From NCBI GenBank assembly GCA_017625835.1, contig JAGAKF010000052.1, positions 1 through 64,000 of the forward strand: a DNA stretch of 64,000 nt, written 5' to 3'. Shown here one piece after another: positions 49,561 through 59,116 of this stretch. Below the pieces are notes generated by a model that saw only the letters and a list, made by a program, of their open reading frames with translations, did no database searches and was not told the DNA's origin. Numbering within the stretch: the stretch's first letter is position 1; each line of letters starts with the position of its first letter. A program made the position numbers and the translations under genes. The stretch comes from Clostridia bacterium (GTDB taxonomy: Bacteria; Bacillota; Clostridia; Oscillospirales; Acutalibacteraceae).

Positions 49561-50469
49561 TCAGCCGTTAAACATTGTCATTTCAACAATTACAGGGAAA
49601 TGGTCTGACGGATAAATTCCGTTATGCTTTGTTTTATCAATCGAACTTGATGCAACACTCTTAACGTATGCATTTACAAAAATATGGTCAATCGGATTAA
49701 GTCCGACTGCAATAAGTCTGTAGTCGTTATACGTTGCGCCGACGTCATAATCCTCTGCAAGATATTTTGTATCTGCAAATCCGCAGGTAAGCACATCATC
49801 GTAGAAATCCTTGGTTTCGTTGAAATTGAAATCACCTGTGAGCACGACAGGAATATCAGGTGCAATTTCCACAACCTTAGCTGAAATAAGAGCAACGGAC
49901 TCAGCCTGAGCAACTTCGCTTACGTGGTCAAAATGTGTGTTGAAATGTGCATAAACAAAGCCTGTCTGCTTATCCTTGAGAATTACATAAGTACAAACTC
50001 TGTAACAAGCACCGTTCCAGCTATTCGAAGGAACATCGGGAGTATCGGAGAGCCAGAAGTCACCTGCATCAACAAGATCATACTTGTCGTTTTTATAGAA
50101 AATTGTGCAGGATTCGCCTTCCGAGATGCCGTCATCTCTGTATGTGCCGAAGTGGTCGTATCCCGGCATAGCCTCATCAAGAAGACCTACCCAATTCTTG
50201 TCAGCTTCCTGCACACCGAAAGAATCGGGTGAATAGCTGTTGATAATTCCGCAAACACCGTCTTTTCTGCTTTCCTGAGAATATTTTCCTTCACCGCTGC
50301 ACTTAAGGTTATACGTCATAACCGTTAAATCCTGCGCGATAACCTCTTCCTTGATCGGATTCGGATTAACGTTCACAAGAGGATTTGTCGCGTCAACTGA
50401 CGGCAACGTAAAAAAAGATGCAATTGCTGTAAGTATTGAAACTATTACTTTTAAAATACCGTTAAACAC
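49561..50469 (-). CDS. Exported or membrane-anchored endonuclease/exonuclease/phosphatase-fold protein
   Basis: The 302-residue protein has an N-terminal hydrophobic segment (GILKVIVSILTAIASFF), then an EEP domain. Visible motifs are LTVMTYNLKC, FGVQEAD (catalytic Glu), NTHFDH, LTGDFNFNE and PSDHFPV with the terminal catalytic His. The superfamily covers nucleases, sphingomyelinases and lipid or sugar phosphatases. Extracytoplasmic location favours a phosphodiesterase or nuclease scavenging role. Confidence 0.87.
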   Translation of the reverse strand: MFNGILKVIVSILTAIASFFTLPSVDATNPLVNVNPNPIKEEVIAQDLTVMTYNLKCSGEGKYSQESRKDGVCGIINSYSPDSFGVQEADKNWVGLLDEAMPGYDHFGTYRDDGISEGESCTIFYKNDKYDLVDAGDFWLSDTPDVPSNSWNGACYRVCTYVILKDKQTGFVYAHFNTHFDHVSEVAQAESVALISAKVVEIAPDIPVVLTGDFNFNETKDFYDDVLTCGFADTKYLAEDYDVGATYNDYRLIAVGLNPIDHIFVNAYVKSVASSSIDKTKHNGIYPSDHFPVIVEMTMFNG

Positions 50470-50488
50470 AAATATCTGCCTTCCTTAA

Positions 50489-51535
50489 TTAAAAAGTGAA
50501 AATCATCCTGATTGCATTGAACAAAGCTTCAAAGAAGTCACAGATGCTGTCAAAATAAACCATACCGTCTGTATTGCTTCCGCCTTCGAGGTTACCCATA
50601 CCTTCAACGGGTGTACCGTCATAATCTGAAGTGAACTGTGAAAGCCAGGAAATCATACCGTCGGGATATGTAAGAGTTACCTCTTCACCAAGGCCGTTGA
50701 CTGTTGACATATTCGGATATGCACCGTTTTCAACAGAGAACATATCATAGTTTACTGAGAACCATGCATGGTGACTGCTCGATGTCTTTTCACCTGTTGC
50801 GTAGCAAACTTTTGTAAGAGTTGAGAAACGGCAGTCCTCTGCTACATTTGAAGCGGCCATAATTCTGTTCCATGTCGGCGTTACAGCCATATAGTAATTA
50901 ACGAGAGGATCGCGTGTACTTGATGTAAGCCAAAGAGGAAGATCTGCAAGGCAGCCTACATATTCCTCAGGAACAGACCACGCAGGACAGATCGGGAATG
51001 CAGCAGCAAACATTTCAGGATATGCAACAGACATTTTAAGAGTCATCTTGCCGCCCATTGAATATCCGCCGATGTAAATTCTGGTTGTATCAACGTTGCT
51101 GTTCTTTGCAATAAAATCTTCAATCGCAGCTCTCAACGGCTCAACAAGGTCATTATCCCAGAACTTGCCGTTTTCTTCACGTGAACGGGCTGCGAGAATG
51201 TATGCACCGCCTGACGGCTTGAATCTTGCCTGGAATTCGTCGCTTGCCCAGTAAGCGATTTCACTCTTTGAAACCTGCTTTCCGTCTTCGCTGCCGTCAC
51301 CCATTCCGTGAAGCCATACAACGAGAGGATACTTTGTTGTATCGCCTTCATCTGCAGGTGAGAAATATCTGTAATCTATTGAATAATCGCCTACAACGGG
51401 ACCTTCACCAAAAACGAATTCTTCGCAAAGAGCTTCATATCCGTCATTAAGCGACAACGCTGATGCAGTTGAAACACAGCTTAATGCAAACATAACTGCA
51501 AGAGCTACAGACAAAAACTTTTTAAACATTTTCAT
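50489..51535 (-). CDS. Exported esterase of the PHB-depolymerase/feruloyl-esterase type
   Basis: The 348-residue protein has a signal peptide ending near ASA-L. The catalytic domain shows VVWLHGMGDGSE (oxyanion), GGYSMGGKM with the nucleophile Ser, TSSTRDPLVNY near the acid, and SSHHAWF with the likely His. The last 20 residues form a hydrophobic tail (FFEALFNAIRMIFTF). The family includes acetylxylan and feruloyl esterases. ATG follows GGAGGTAATTTT. Confidence 0.86.
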   Translation of the reverse strand: MKMFKKFLSVALAVMFALSCVSTASALSLNDGYEALCEEFVFGEGPVVGDYSIDYRYFSPADEGDTTKYPLVVWLHGMGDGSEDGKQVSKSEIAYWASDEFQARFKPSGGAYILAARSREENGKFWDNDLVEPLRAAIEDFIAKNSNVDTTRIYIGGYSMGGKMTLKMSVAYPEMFAAAFPICPAWSVPEEYVGCLADLPLWLTSSTRDPLVNYYMAVTPTWNRIMAASNVAEDCRFSTLTKVCYATGEKTSSSHHAWFSVNYDMFSVENGAYPNMSTVNGLGEEVTLTYPDGMISWLSQFTSDYDGTPVEGMGNLEGGSNTDGMVYFDSICDFFEALFNAIRMIFTF

Positions 51536-51566
51536 AAAATTACCTCCGCTATCAAAAGATATCTAG

Positions 51567-51595
51567 ATTCTAGCACAACAAGGCCATATTGTCAA
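51567..51595 (-). promoter_or_regulatory. Promoter of the exported esterase
   Basis: Minus strand TTGACA (51590-51595), 17 bp, TAGAAT (51567-51572). Confidence 0.7.
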
Positions 51596-51602
51596 TTTAG
51601 AA

Positions 51603-53483
51603 CTAATACGTTGTGATATTTTTATTATCAAACGGTTCTTTTCCCGAAAGAATATTCTCAATATAATAATCACTTCTGTATGAGAATTCCTTGTCCACGT
51701 ATTTCCAACCCTCTGTTCCTACTCCGTTCTCCTCTATAATAGTAGCTCTTTCAGAAAACAGATTCGTTCCGACACCAAGTCTTTCACCCTCAATTTTGAC
51801 TCCGATGCTTGCAAGCATTGTCGGGAACATATCTCCGTTGAACCACCAACGGTTGAATCGTCTCTCCTGTGGAATATCATTCAATCCGTCAGCAGGGTTC
51901 AGAATAAGATTAAACGTTGTCCGAACATAGCTTTCATCAAAGTCAGCAAAAAAGTTTTTGTCCATACTAAGATGATCACCGATGAGAACAATAGTAGTAT
52001 TTTCATAAAACGGTTGATCCTGAATCCAGCGAACAAATTCCGCTACTTCGGCAGCACTATATGCAATAACATTAGCGTACTGACTATCTCTGGGAGTAGG
52101 TGTGTTTGGTCCTACATAACCGTCCGGGAAATGTGTATCTGCTGTTTCCATTACGAAATAGAATGGTTTACCGGTTTCATCAAGTCTTGTAATCTCTGCT
52201 TTCGCAAACTCAAAAAGTTTATCATCTTCATAGCCCCACCATTCTTTGTAGTCCTGCGGAATCCAACCTTTTTCCTTCGCAGCCTCATAGTCCAGAATAT
52301 TGAAATTTCCATGCTCCTCATAGAAACAGTTCAGACCTCCGAACTCAGCACTTGCGCCGAACATGAGCGACTGTTCATACCCTTGAGCTTCAAGTACATC
52401 TCCGATAGTAACAGCTCCCGGCAAAAAGCTTCCGCTGGTTCCGTAGGTATTTTTAGCAGAAGGCACTTTCATAGGAACTCCCGCCATCATATTAACCATT
52501 GCAGCAACGGACCAAACGCAACCTTTCGTAGCCAAAGGCCCACCAAGGCCCTTGTCTGATTGTGAAAAACTAACACCTTCATCAATCAGTTCCGTTAGAG
52601 GAGCAATAAGATTCTCATCCATATAACCGCCCAAATCTTTTGATGCATATGAATTCTCCATAGACTCCAGGTAAATATGGATCAGATTTCGCTTTTTCTC
52701 CGGAAATTGCATTTTTACTTCTCTTGGATCAGCAAAATTATCTTCTATAAACGTTGATTCTGTAAAATACATATCATAAAGCGTAAGAAGCTGAAATTCT
52801 TTTACACCGTACACTATACCGCCAACAAAAATAACCAAAGCAAGTATACTACTTACAATTTTTCTTAACCTGACCGAAAAAACACAAATCGCTTTTTCGC
52901 TTCTTTTAAAGAAAAGCTCTCGTTTTGAGAACACAAAAAAAGTGAACACAGCTGCCACAGTTACAGTGCGCAAAAAAGGACCACTCCAAAAAGCAGCCAT
53001 CACTTCTTCGCTGGTACCTTCCGTTGGAGATGTTAAGTTAATGATCAGCTGATCCGGATCAACACCGTTAAAGCACTCCATGCCCCATACTGTTCCCGTA
53101 AAAGCAGCAGCACCAAGTGTTATCAACAGGATAGAGACAACCTTTAACCCCACACCGGATTTTCTTTTAGAATGTTCAACCTTTTCGAAGTAGAGTTTCT
53201 TGTCAAAGAAAGCAACTACAACAAGCCAGGACAATCCGATCAACAACGCAAAGGCGGCATACAGGATCGGGAAACCGGCTGAATGACTGTTGATCGGGAA
53301 AAAGGTTATTTGTGCAATAAAGCGAAAGTAGCTGTCCAATATGAACATAGATATGACATTAATACCGATCATATCAGCCAAAAGCAAAAGTATTGAGTTC
53401 TTTAAACCAGTTTTTCTTTTCAAAAGCAATATATCAATCAAACCTATTGTCAGACCAACAAAAAAAGCAATTAAAACAAACAT
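51603..53483 (-). CDS. Phosphoglycerol-transferase-like membrane protein, copy B (nucleophile position Val)
   Basis: The 626-residue protein has about five N-terminal membrane helices and a large outer sulfatase/alkaline-phosphatase-type domain: LIHIYLESMENS, LGGYMDENLIAPL, ETADTHFPDGYVG and VLIGDHLSMDKNFF. This fits the MdoB/LtaS superfamily, which moves phosphoglycerol onto glycans or lipids. Where copy A has GCTWSVA, this copy has GCVWSVA (Val323). If that Thr is the nucleophile, this copy is inactive. It lies 48 bases after copy A. Confidence 0.88.
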   Translation of the reverse strand: MFVLIAFFVGLTIGLIDILLLKRKTGLKNSILLLLADMIGINVISMFILDSYFRFIAQITFFPINSHSAGFPILYAAFALLIGLSWLVVVAFFDKKLYFEKVEHSKRKSGVGLKVVSILLITLGAAAFTGTVWGMECFNGVDPDQLIINLTSPTEGTSEEVMAAFWSGPFLRTVTVAAVFTFFVFSKRELFFKRSEKAICVFSVRLRKIVSSILALVIFVGGIVYGVKEFQLLTLYDMYFTESTFIEDNFADPREVKMQFPEKKRNLIHIYLESMENSYASKDLGGYMDENLIAPLTELIDEGVSFSQSDKGLGGPLATKGCVWSVAAMVNMMAGVPMKVPSAKNTYGTSGSFLPGAVTIGDVLEAQGYEQSLMFGASAEFGGLNCFYEEHGNFNILDYEAAKEKGWIPQDYKEWWGYEDDKLFEFAKAEITRLDETGKPFYFVMETADTHFPDGYVGPNTPTPRDSQYANVIAYSAAEVAEFVRWIQDQPFYENTTIVLIGDHLSMDKNFFADFDESYVRTTFNLILNPADGLNDIPQERRFNRWWFNGDMFPTMLASIGVKIEGERLGVGTNLFSERATIIEENGVGTEGWKYVDKEFSYRSDYYIENILSGKEPFDNKNITTY

Positions 53484-53531
53484 AAGACATCACCTGTTGA
53501 TTGCTAAACTATATCATTGAATAATCGTAAA

Positions 53532-55424
53532 TTAATAAATTGTTATATTCTTATTATCAAACGGTTCGTTGTTTCCGACAAGAATTGTATTGTTGTACAT
53601 ATCGCTCTTACACGAAAAAGCATCATCAACGAACTTCCATCCGTCCATACCCTCACCGTTTTCTTCCATAAGTGTAGGCTTATCTGAGAAAAGGTTTGTT
53701 CCGAGACCGAGTCTGTCACCGTCGATGATAACGCCCATACTTGCAAGGATTGTCGGGAACATATCACCGTTGTACCAATAGCGGTTGAACCGTCTTTCCT
53801 CTGCGGTATACTGAAGATTGTTTGCAGGATTGAGGAAGAGATTGAATGTTGTTCTGAGATATGAAGTGTCCATATCCTTAAAGAACTTTTTATCCATGCT
53901 AAGGTGATCGCCAATCAAAACGATGGTTGTGTTTTCATAGAACGGCTGATCCTGAATCCAACGAACAAACTTTGTTACCTCGTCCGCACTGTACGCAATA
54001 ACATTGGCATACTGACTGTCACGCGGAGTTGGTGTTTTCGGGCCGACATAACCGTCCTGACAGTGAGTGTCGGCCGTTTCCATTACAAAGTGGAACGGCT
54101 TGCCCGTTTCGTGAAGTCTCGTAAGTTCTTTCTTTGCAAACTCATAGAGCTTATCGTCTTCATAGCCCCACCATACTTTATAATCCTTCGGAATCCAGCC
54201 CTTTTCTTTCACTCCGTCATAGTCGAGCATATTAAATCCGCCGTGACTCTCATAGAAATAATTAAGTCCGCCGAATTTTGCTGTGGCTCCGAACATAAGC
54301 GTCTGCTCATATCCCTGAGCCTCAAGAATATCTCCAAGTGCAACAGCGCCCGGCAGGAAGTTATTCGGAGTACCGTAGTCATTTCCTCCGGTCGGAACTT
54401 TCATTGGGAGTCCTGTAGTCATATTTACCATTGAAGCAACTGACCACGTACAGCCCATTGTTGCAATCGGTCCGCCGAAACCTTCACTGCGATGTGAAAA
54501 GCTTACACCCTCCTCAGCAAGATCTGAAAGCGGTTTAATAAGATTTTCATCCATATATCCGCCAAGATCCTTAGAAAGATAAGTGTTTTCCATTGATTCG
54601 AGATAAATATGTATAAGGTTACGCTTTTTCTCAGGGAATTTCATTTTTACTTCTCTGGGATTTGCAAAATTATCTGCAATAAATTCCGACTCACTGTAAT
54701 ACATATCATAGAGAGTACCGAGTTGAAACTCTCTTACACCAAAAGCAATACCGCCCGAAATAAATGCAATTGCAAGAATCAGTGCAACTACTTTTCTGAG
54801 CATTACTGAAAAAATACGTCTTCCCTCTTCTTTTGTCTTGCTCTTCATATATAATGCGCGGGAAGAAAAAACAAAAAGAGCAAAAAGGAATGTTACTGCA
54901 ACAGTCTGGAGAACGGGACCCTTCCACAACGTACCCATAATCTCACTGCTTGTACCTTCAGCAGGCGAGAAAATATTAACAATCATCTGATCCGGATCAA
55001 CCTCACCGAATGTTTCTTTTGACCAGGTTGTTCCCGTGAAAGCAGCCATACCAAGCGCAACAAGAACAACAGAAAGAATACTCGTAAAAGTCAGAGTTTT
55101 TTTGAACTTAACTGTTTCTTTCTTACAGAACACTCTGCCGTCAAGCATAGCAATCGTAAGAATCCATAATAACCCTATTGCAAGAGTTAACCCTGCGTGA
55201 GCAAAGCAAAGACTCGTTTTAATCGGTGCCAACTTAAACAACGAACAGTCAAAGAAGACTCTGTGAATCAGATCCATTGCATAAACGGAAACAAAATTAG
55301 ATGCGACCGTATCACCGAGGACCGTAAAAATTTTATTAACAGTTTTTTTGCCGCGCTTCAAAACGAAGATATCCAGCAGGCCTGCTAACAAGCCCGCAAC
55401 CAGTCCCAAAGAAATAAACAGCAT
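53532..55424 (-). CDS. Phosphoglycerol-transferase-like membrane protein, copy A
   Basis: The 630-residue protein is a close paralogue of the next gene. The same membrane half is followed by LIHIYLESMENT, LGGYMDENLIKPL, MGCTWSVASMV (Thr326, candidate nucleophile), ETADTHCQDGYVG and IGDHLSMDKKFF. The family adds phosphoglycerol groups to surface polymers such as teichoic acid or periplasmic glucans. A promoter (TTGTAA-17-TAGAAT) lies just upstream. ATG follows GGGAGAG. Confidence 0.88.
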   Translation of the reverse strand: MLFISLGLVAGLLAGLLDIFVLKRGKKTVNKIFTVLGDTVASNFVSVYAMDLIHRVFFDCSLFKLAPIKTSLCFAHAGLTLAIGLLWILTIAMLDGRVFCKKETVKFKKTLTFTSILSVVLVALGMAAFTGTTWSKETFGEVDPDQMIVNIFSPAEGTSSEIMGTLWKGPVLQTVAVTFLFALFVFSSRALYMKSKTKEEGRRIFSVMLRKVVALILAIAFISGGIAFGVREFQLGTLYDMYYSESEFIADNFANPREVKMKFPEKKRNLIHIYLESMENTYLSKDLGGYMDENLIKPLSDLAEEGVSFSHRSEGFGGPIATMGCTWSVASMVNMTTGLPMKVPTGGNDYGTPNNFLPGAVALGDILEAQGYEQTLMFGATAKFGGLNYFYESHGGFNMLDYDGVKEKGWIPKDYKVWWGYEDDKLYEFAKKELTRLHETGKPFHFVMETADTHCQDGYVGPKTPTPRDSQYANVIAYSADEVTKFVRWIQDQPFYENTTIVLIGDHLSMDKKFFKDMDTSYLRTTFNLFLNPANNLQYTAEERRFNRYWYNGDMFPTILASMGVIIDGDRLGLGTNLFSDKPTLMEENGEGMDGWKFVDDAFSCKSDMYNNTILVGNNEPFDNKNITIY

Positions 55425-55522
55425 ACATATCTCTCCCTTTAAATATAGATGCTGTTTTTATTCTACTATATACGACAATATTTTACAAGATAAAAAGCAA
55501 AATCATTTTTCCTGAAAAGATA

Positions 55523-55558
55523 AAAGCCGATACCGTAACTTTACGGTATCAGCTCAAA
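55523..55558 (-). terminator. Terminator after the PHP gene
   Basis: AGC.GATACCGT pairs with ACGGTATC.GCT, then TTTTATCTTTT on the minus strand. Confidence 0.8.
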
Positions 55559-55561
55559 AAA

Positions 55562-56908
55562 TCAGAATGCAAAATATTTTTCTCTTTGTCTTTTCATTCT
55601 TCCGTTAATTGCCTTAAGGATATCGGCCGCAGTTTCATCGCCACAGACATAATCCTTCATAAGTCTTCCTTCTTCAAAAACAAGCTCGTCATGAAGAGGA
55701 AAGAATTCACGAAGAAGGAAATCGCCGTATCTTATGAAACGTGTTTCTCCGACAAGTCTGTGCTCGGTGCTGATTGTATCAACCGCAACAGAATACATGT
55801 CCTTGATTGAAGAAACTATTCCCTCACGCGTGTTTTCATAAGCAAAAACAATTGTGGAAGCAACCAATGCCCCATCGTTGTGAACACAGGAATGGCTGTC
55901 CGTACTGCCTACAATCGGATAAAATCTTCCCTTTGCTCTGTCATCGTAATATCTTGCCGCTTGGAAACCGTTCTGCTGATAATAACGCTCACCGCCCAGA
56001 ACCTCAAAAGCGTCAAAAGGCTGTGTTTCCATCATATACTCAACGAGCGTTTCGGGAACCTGAAATACATTTGAAATCCAGTAAGGATGGCAGAAAATTC
56101 CCAATCCGTCAGCTTTTTTGATGTGATTGAAAATCCATACGCAGGAAGCATAGACAAATTTTTCAATACCATCAGGTATATCAAGCGTTTCGGCAAGCTC
56201 ATTGACCTGTCTTTTATACTCTTCAACACTGATTATTTCGGGACATTCTCCGTCAAGAGAGCGAAATTCTTTACCCGGGCCGACATCGATATGATGATCA
56301 CCCGGCATAAGTGCATTGACGCTGTACTTTCCGCCGAAGTTTACGATATGAATATCGTTATCTTCAAGGTGGACTTCTTCACCCGTTACGAGATTATATT
56401 CGAGAGGTACGTCCTTGTAAGCATTTATAGCTTCAAGCGACGGATAATACGAATCGTGGTCAGTTATTGCGAGGAAATCATAGCCGTTCTTTCTGTATTC
56501 TGCAGCTACTATTGCAGGAGCCTGCCTTCCGTCGGAGCGGGTTGTATGCATGTGCAGATCACCACGGAACGGATAACGTCCAACCATATCATCGGCAAGA
56601 GAGTAAACCGAAAGTCTGACAACTCGCTTACCGTCCTTCATCACCTCGACAAAATGTTCCTGCTCATCGTGGTATGTATGGCAAAAACGGAGACATCCGT
56701 CCTCGTCGGGAGTAACCTTATACTCAACAAGGTTATTTCGTTCCTTATAATCTCTGATATTCCCCTGGGTAAGCGCCTTGACCCAGATACAGTACTCACC
56801 GTCGAAAGCAACGTGGGCACCAAGCGGTTTTATCGTAACCTCAATCTCTTTTTCACAAGAAAAAACTTTCGGAAAAATATCGTAATTGAAAAGTTCAAGC
56901 TTTACCAT
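55562..56908 (-). CDS. PHP-domain phosphoesterase
   Basis: ATG at 56908, after AAGGGTG, gives 448 residues. An N-terminal beta-rich domain of about 110 residues precedes a PHP domain with RGDLHMHTTRSDG, AITDHDSYYP, GEEVHL, FCHPYW and STDSHS. These motifs supply the His/Asp metal site. PHP proteins hydrolyse phosphate esters; the substrate here is unknown. It follows the calcineurin-like gene by 11 bases and may act on the same compound. Confidence 0.87.
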   Translation of the reverse strand: MVKLELFNYDIFPKVFSCEKEIEVTIKPLGAHVAFDGEYCIWVKALTQGNIRDYKERNNLVEYKVTPDEDGCLRFCHTYHDEQEHFVEVMKDGKRVVRLSVYSLADDMVGRYPFRGDLHMHTTRSDGRQAPAIVAAEYRKNGYDFLAITDHDSYYPSLEAINAYKDVPLEYNLVTGEEVHLEDNDIHIVNFGGKYSVNALMPGDHHIDVGPGKEFRSLDGECPEIISVEEYKRQVNELAETLDIPDGIEKFVYASCVWIFNHIKKADGLGIFCHPYWISNVFQVPETLVEYMMETQPFDAFEVLGGERYYQQNGFQAARYYDDRAKGRFYPIVGSTDSHSCVHNDGALVASTIVFAYENTREGIVSSIKDMYSVAVDTISTEHRLVGETRFIRYGDFLLREFFPLHDELVFEEGRLMKDYVCGDETAADILKAINGRMKRQREKYFAF

Positions 56909-56919
56909 ATTTATCACCC

Positions 56920-58269
56920 TTAAAACTTAATCTGTGCGTTATGATCATCGATGCCGTAGTTACCGACAGTGTGCTTGAGCAACTCATATGAATCAAGCAC
57001 TTCACCCTGAGAACCCTTTAATGTTTTAAGGAACGGATGAATTCTCTTGAAAAGCCGAAGCAATACATCGCCCTCGGGTGTACCCTCAACAAACGGCTGA
57101 TTGCCGACAAACACATAGCGTACAATATCGATTGCAAAATCAGCGAACTTAACCTTTTTAATTGACTTATCAACCTTGATGCAAAGAAGCTTTCCTAAAG
57201 TGCCGAGCGTAACCGTAGAAAGTTTTCTGCCCAACATACGCATCGGCTTATCCATAGATTCTTTGTATTTGATATTGATTTTTCCGCAGAATCTTTTAGG
57301 ATCATTCTCAATCGAATTGACCATTGTTCTGATCATACGGTCGAACTGATCCTGAAGATACTGCTCGCCCGTTTTATCGCCCTTATCCCAATCAAATTCT
57401 GGAACAGGGATACTTTTTATGTCAAAAGTTTTTTCGTCCTTAACCGTAACAAGTCGCATATATGCGGGACATCCTATCAATGATCCTGTACAAACATCGT
57501 AGAACTTATTACCGCTGTCCGATTCGGTAACATTGATACTCTGGTTATGCATATGACCTGTAAAAATCAGTTGCACACCGTTATCGGCAAGTGTGTTAAC
57601 GAGCTTTCTGCTGCCCTTTTGTCTTGCATCACCGATAAGGTTGAGAAGCGGCTGACCGGCAAGCACAGGATAATGCTCCATTGCAATCATAACTTTACCG
57701 TCTGCCTGAGCCTGCTTTGCCTGAGTCTCAATCCAACCGAGGAATTCATCGTCATATTCGATATTTTTCTTACCTGAAATATCGTTACAGATTGATATGA
57801 GACGTACGTCATCCGACAAATCTGCTACGTAAGACAGATGCTCCTTGTTGAATGCTATTGCATCTTCATAGCCGAAGTCCTTATAGAAATCATACAATTC
57901 GTCAAAGGTTGTACCCTCAGGGGTAATTCTTCCTGTCTCATTGAAAGCGAAGGGTTTGTCGTTGAAATCGTGACCTGCTGTTACAACAAAAACCTTCTTG
58001 CCTGTTTTTTCCTTGAAATCTTTGAGAAGCTTTGAAAATTCAATATGACTTTCCTTTTCTCCGTTGAAAGAAAGGTCACCCGGAATAATTATTATATCCG
58101 CCTCGTCACTCTGAGCGAGGTATTCAAAAGAAGCCCTGTTGATACTCTCTGTTTCAGCAAAGCATTTCTGCTCAAAATCCATAAACTTTTCATATTCCTC
58201 TCCGTATGCACCGAGAGAATTTTTGAAAAAGTGCGTATCAGTAATAACAAAAAATTTAAGTTCTTTCAT
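56920..58269 (-). CDS. Calcineurin-like metallophosphoesterase with altered GNHD motif
   Basis: The 449-residue protein shows ITDTHFF (D-x-H), IIPGDLSFNGE, EHYPV and GHMHNQS, four of the five family motifs. The usual GNHD reads AGHD (VVTAGHDFND), so the metal-bridging Asn is replaced by Gly. About 170 residues follow the catalytic domain, with no recognised fold. A promoter (TTTACA-17-TAAAAT) and AAGAGGGG precede the ATG. First gene of the pair with the PHP protein. Confidence 0.87.
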   Translation of the reverse strand: MKELKFFVITDTHFFKNSLGAYGEEYEKFMDFEQKCFAETESINRASFEYLAQSDEADIIIIPGDLSFNGEKESHIEFSKLLKDFKEKTGKKVFVVTAGHDFNDKPFAFNETGRITPEGTTFDELYDFYKDFGYEDAIAFNKEHLSYVADLSDDVRLISICNDISGKKNIEYDDEFLGWIETQAKQAQADGKVMIAMEHYPVLAGQPLLNLIGDARQKGSRKLVNTLADNGVQLIFTGHMHNQSINVTESDSGNKFYDVCTGSLIGCPAYMRLVTVKDEKTFDIKSIPVPEFDWDKGDKTGEQYLQDQFDRMIRTMVNSIENDPKRFCGKINIKYKESMDKPMRMLGRKLSTVTLGTLGKLLCIKVDKSIKKVKFADFAIDIVRYVFVGNQPFVEGTPEGDVLLRLFKRIHPFLKTLKGSQGEVLDSYELLKHTVGNYGIDDHNAQIKF

Positions 58270-58394
58270 ATAAAACCCCTCTTGAATATTTTTGTACTAT
58301 TTGATTTTATCATAATAATTCCTGTTTGTAAATAAAACAATTACAGTTCAATTAAAGCATCCCTGTGCATATACTTGATACGGACGGTGATTTT

Positions 58395-59081
58395 GTGATT
58401 ATTGAAACTGTATTGAATTCTTTATCTAACCTTTTATTTTTTGCTCTGCATCTGTCAAGCGCAAGCTCGTTCCCTCCCCCTCTTTCTGCCAAGGAAGAAA
58501 AAGAGTGCCTTATCGCCTGCCGTAACGGTGACACCGAGGCTAAAAACAAATTGATTGAACACAACCTCAGGCTTGTTGCACACATTATCAAGAAGTACTA
58601 TTCCAACTCTGCACAGCAGGATGACCTGATTTCAATCGGAACCATCGGACTCATCAAAGCAATCAACACATTCGATGTAGATAAAGGCACCCGACTTGCT
58701 ACATATGCCGCACGGTGTGTTGAAAATGAAATTCTTATGCATTTTCGCGCACAGAAGAAGACTGCGCAGGATGTTTCCGTAAACGAACCGATCGACACAG
58801 ACAGTGAGGGAAATCCGCTGACGCTTATGGATATTATCGCAACGGAAGACGAGATAATTGAAGACATTTATAAAATGACGATGATAAAAAAACTGCGTCA
58901 GGAAATCAAAAAAATCAACAATCCCAGAGAACGGACAATAATCATTCTTCGTTACGGCCTTGACGGGAATAAACCGTTAACACAGCTTGAAGTTTCTGAA
59001 AGGCTGAATATATCAAGGTCTTATGTTTCAAGGATTGAAAAGAAGGTGCTTACACGGTTGCGCAAAGCATTGGAAGACTAA
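58395..59081 (+). CDS. sigK: Sporulation sigma factor SigK-type
   Basis: GTG at 58395, behind GGACGGTG, gives 228 residues. Region 2 is visible as LIEHNLRLVAHIIKKYY, DDLISIGTIGLIKAIN and TYAARCVENEILMHFR. Region 4 is seen as PLTQLEVSERLNISRSYVSRIEKK. The front segment with FFALHL and KEEKECLIACRNGD is typical of SigK, the late mother-cell sigma factor. The gene is whole, with no skin-type interruption. It indicates a spore-forming lineage. Confidence 0.88.
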   Translation: MIIETVLNSLSNLLFFALHLSSASSFPPPLSAKEEKECLIACRNGDTEAKNKLIEHNLRLVAHIIKKYYSNSAQQDDLISIGTIGLIKAINTFDVDKGTRLATYAARCVENEILMHFRAQKKTAQDVSVNEPIDTDSEGNPLTLMDIIATEDEIIEDIYKMTMIKKLRQEIKKINNPRERTIIILRYGLDGNKPLTQLEVSERLNISRSYVSRIEKKVLTRLRKALED

Positions 59082-59082
59082 A

Positions 59083-59110
59083 AAAGGAGCTGTTATACAG
59101 CTCCTTTAGT
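59083..59110. terminator. Terminator between sigK and the MMPL gene
   Basis: AAAGGAGCTG pairs with CAGCTCCTTT, with T-rich flanks. Confidence 0.8.
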
Positions 59111-59116
59111 TTAGTT

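Noticed and set aside
56087..56923. 278-residue plus-strand open frame opposite the PHP gene
   Set aside because: Antisense shadow of a gene with clear metal-binding motifs; no ribosome site and no recognisable domain.
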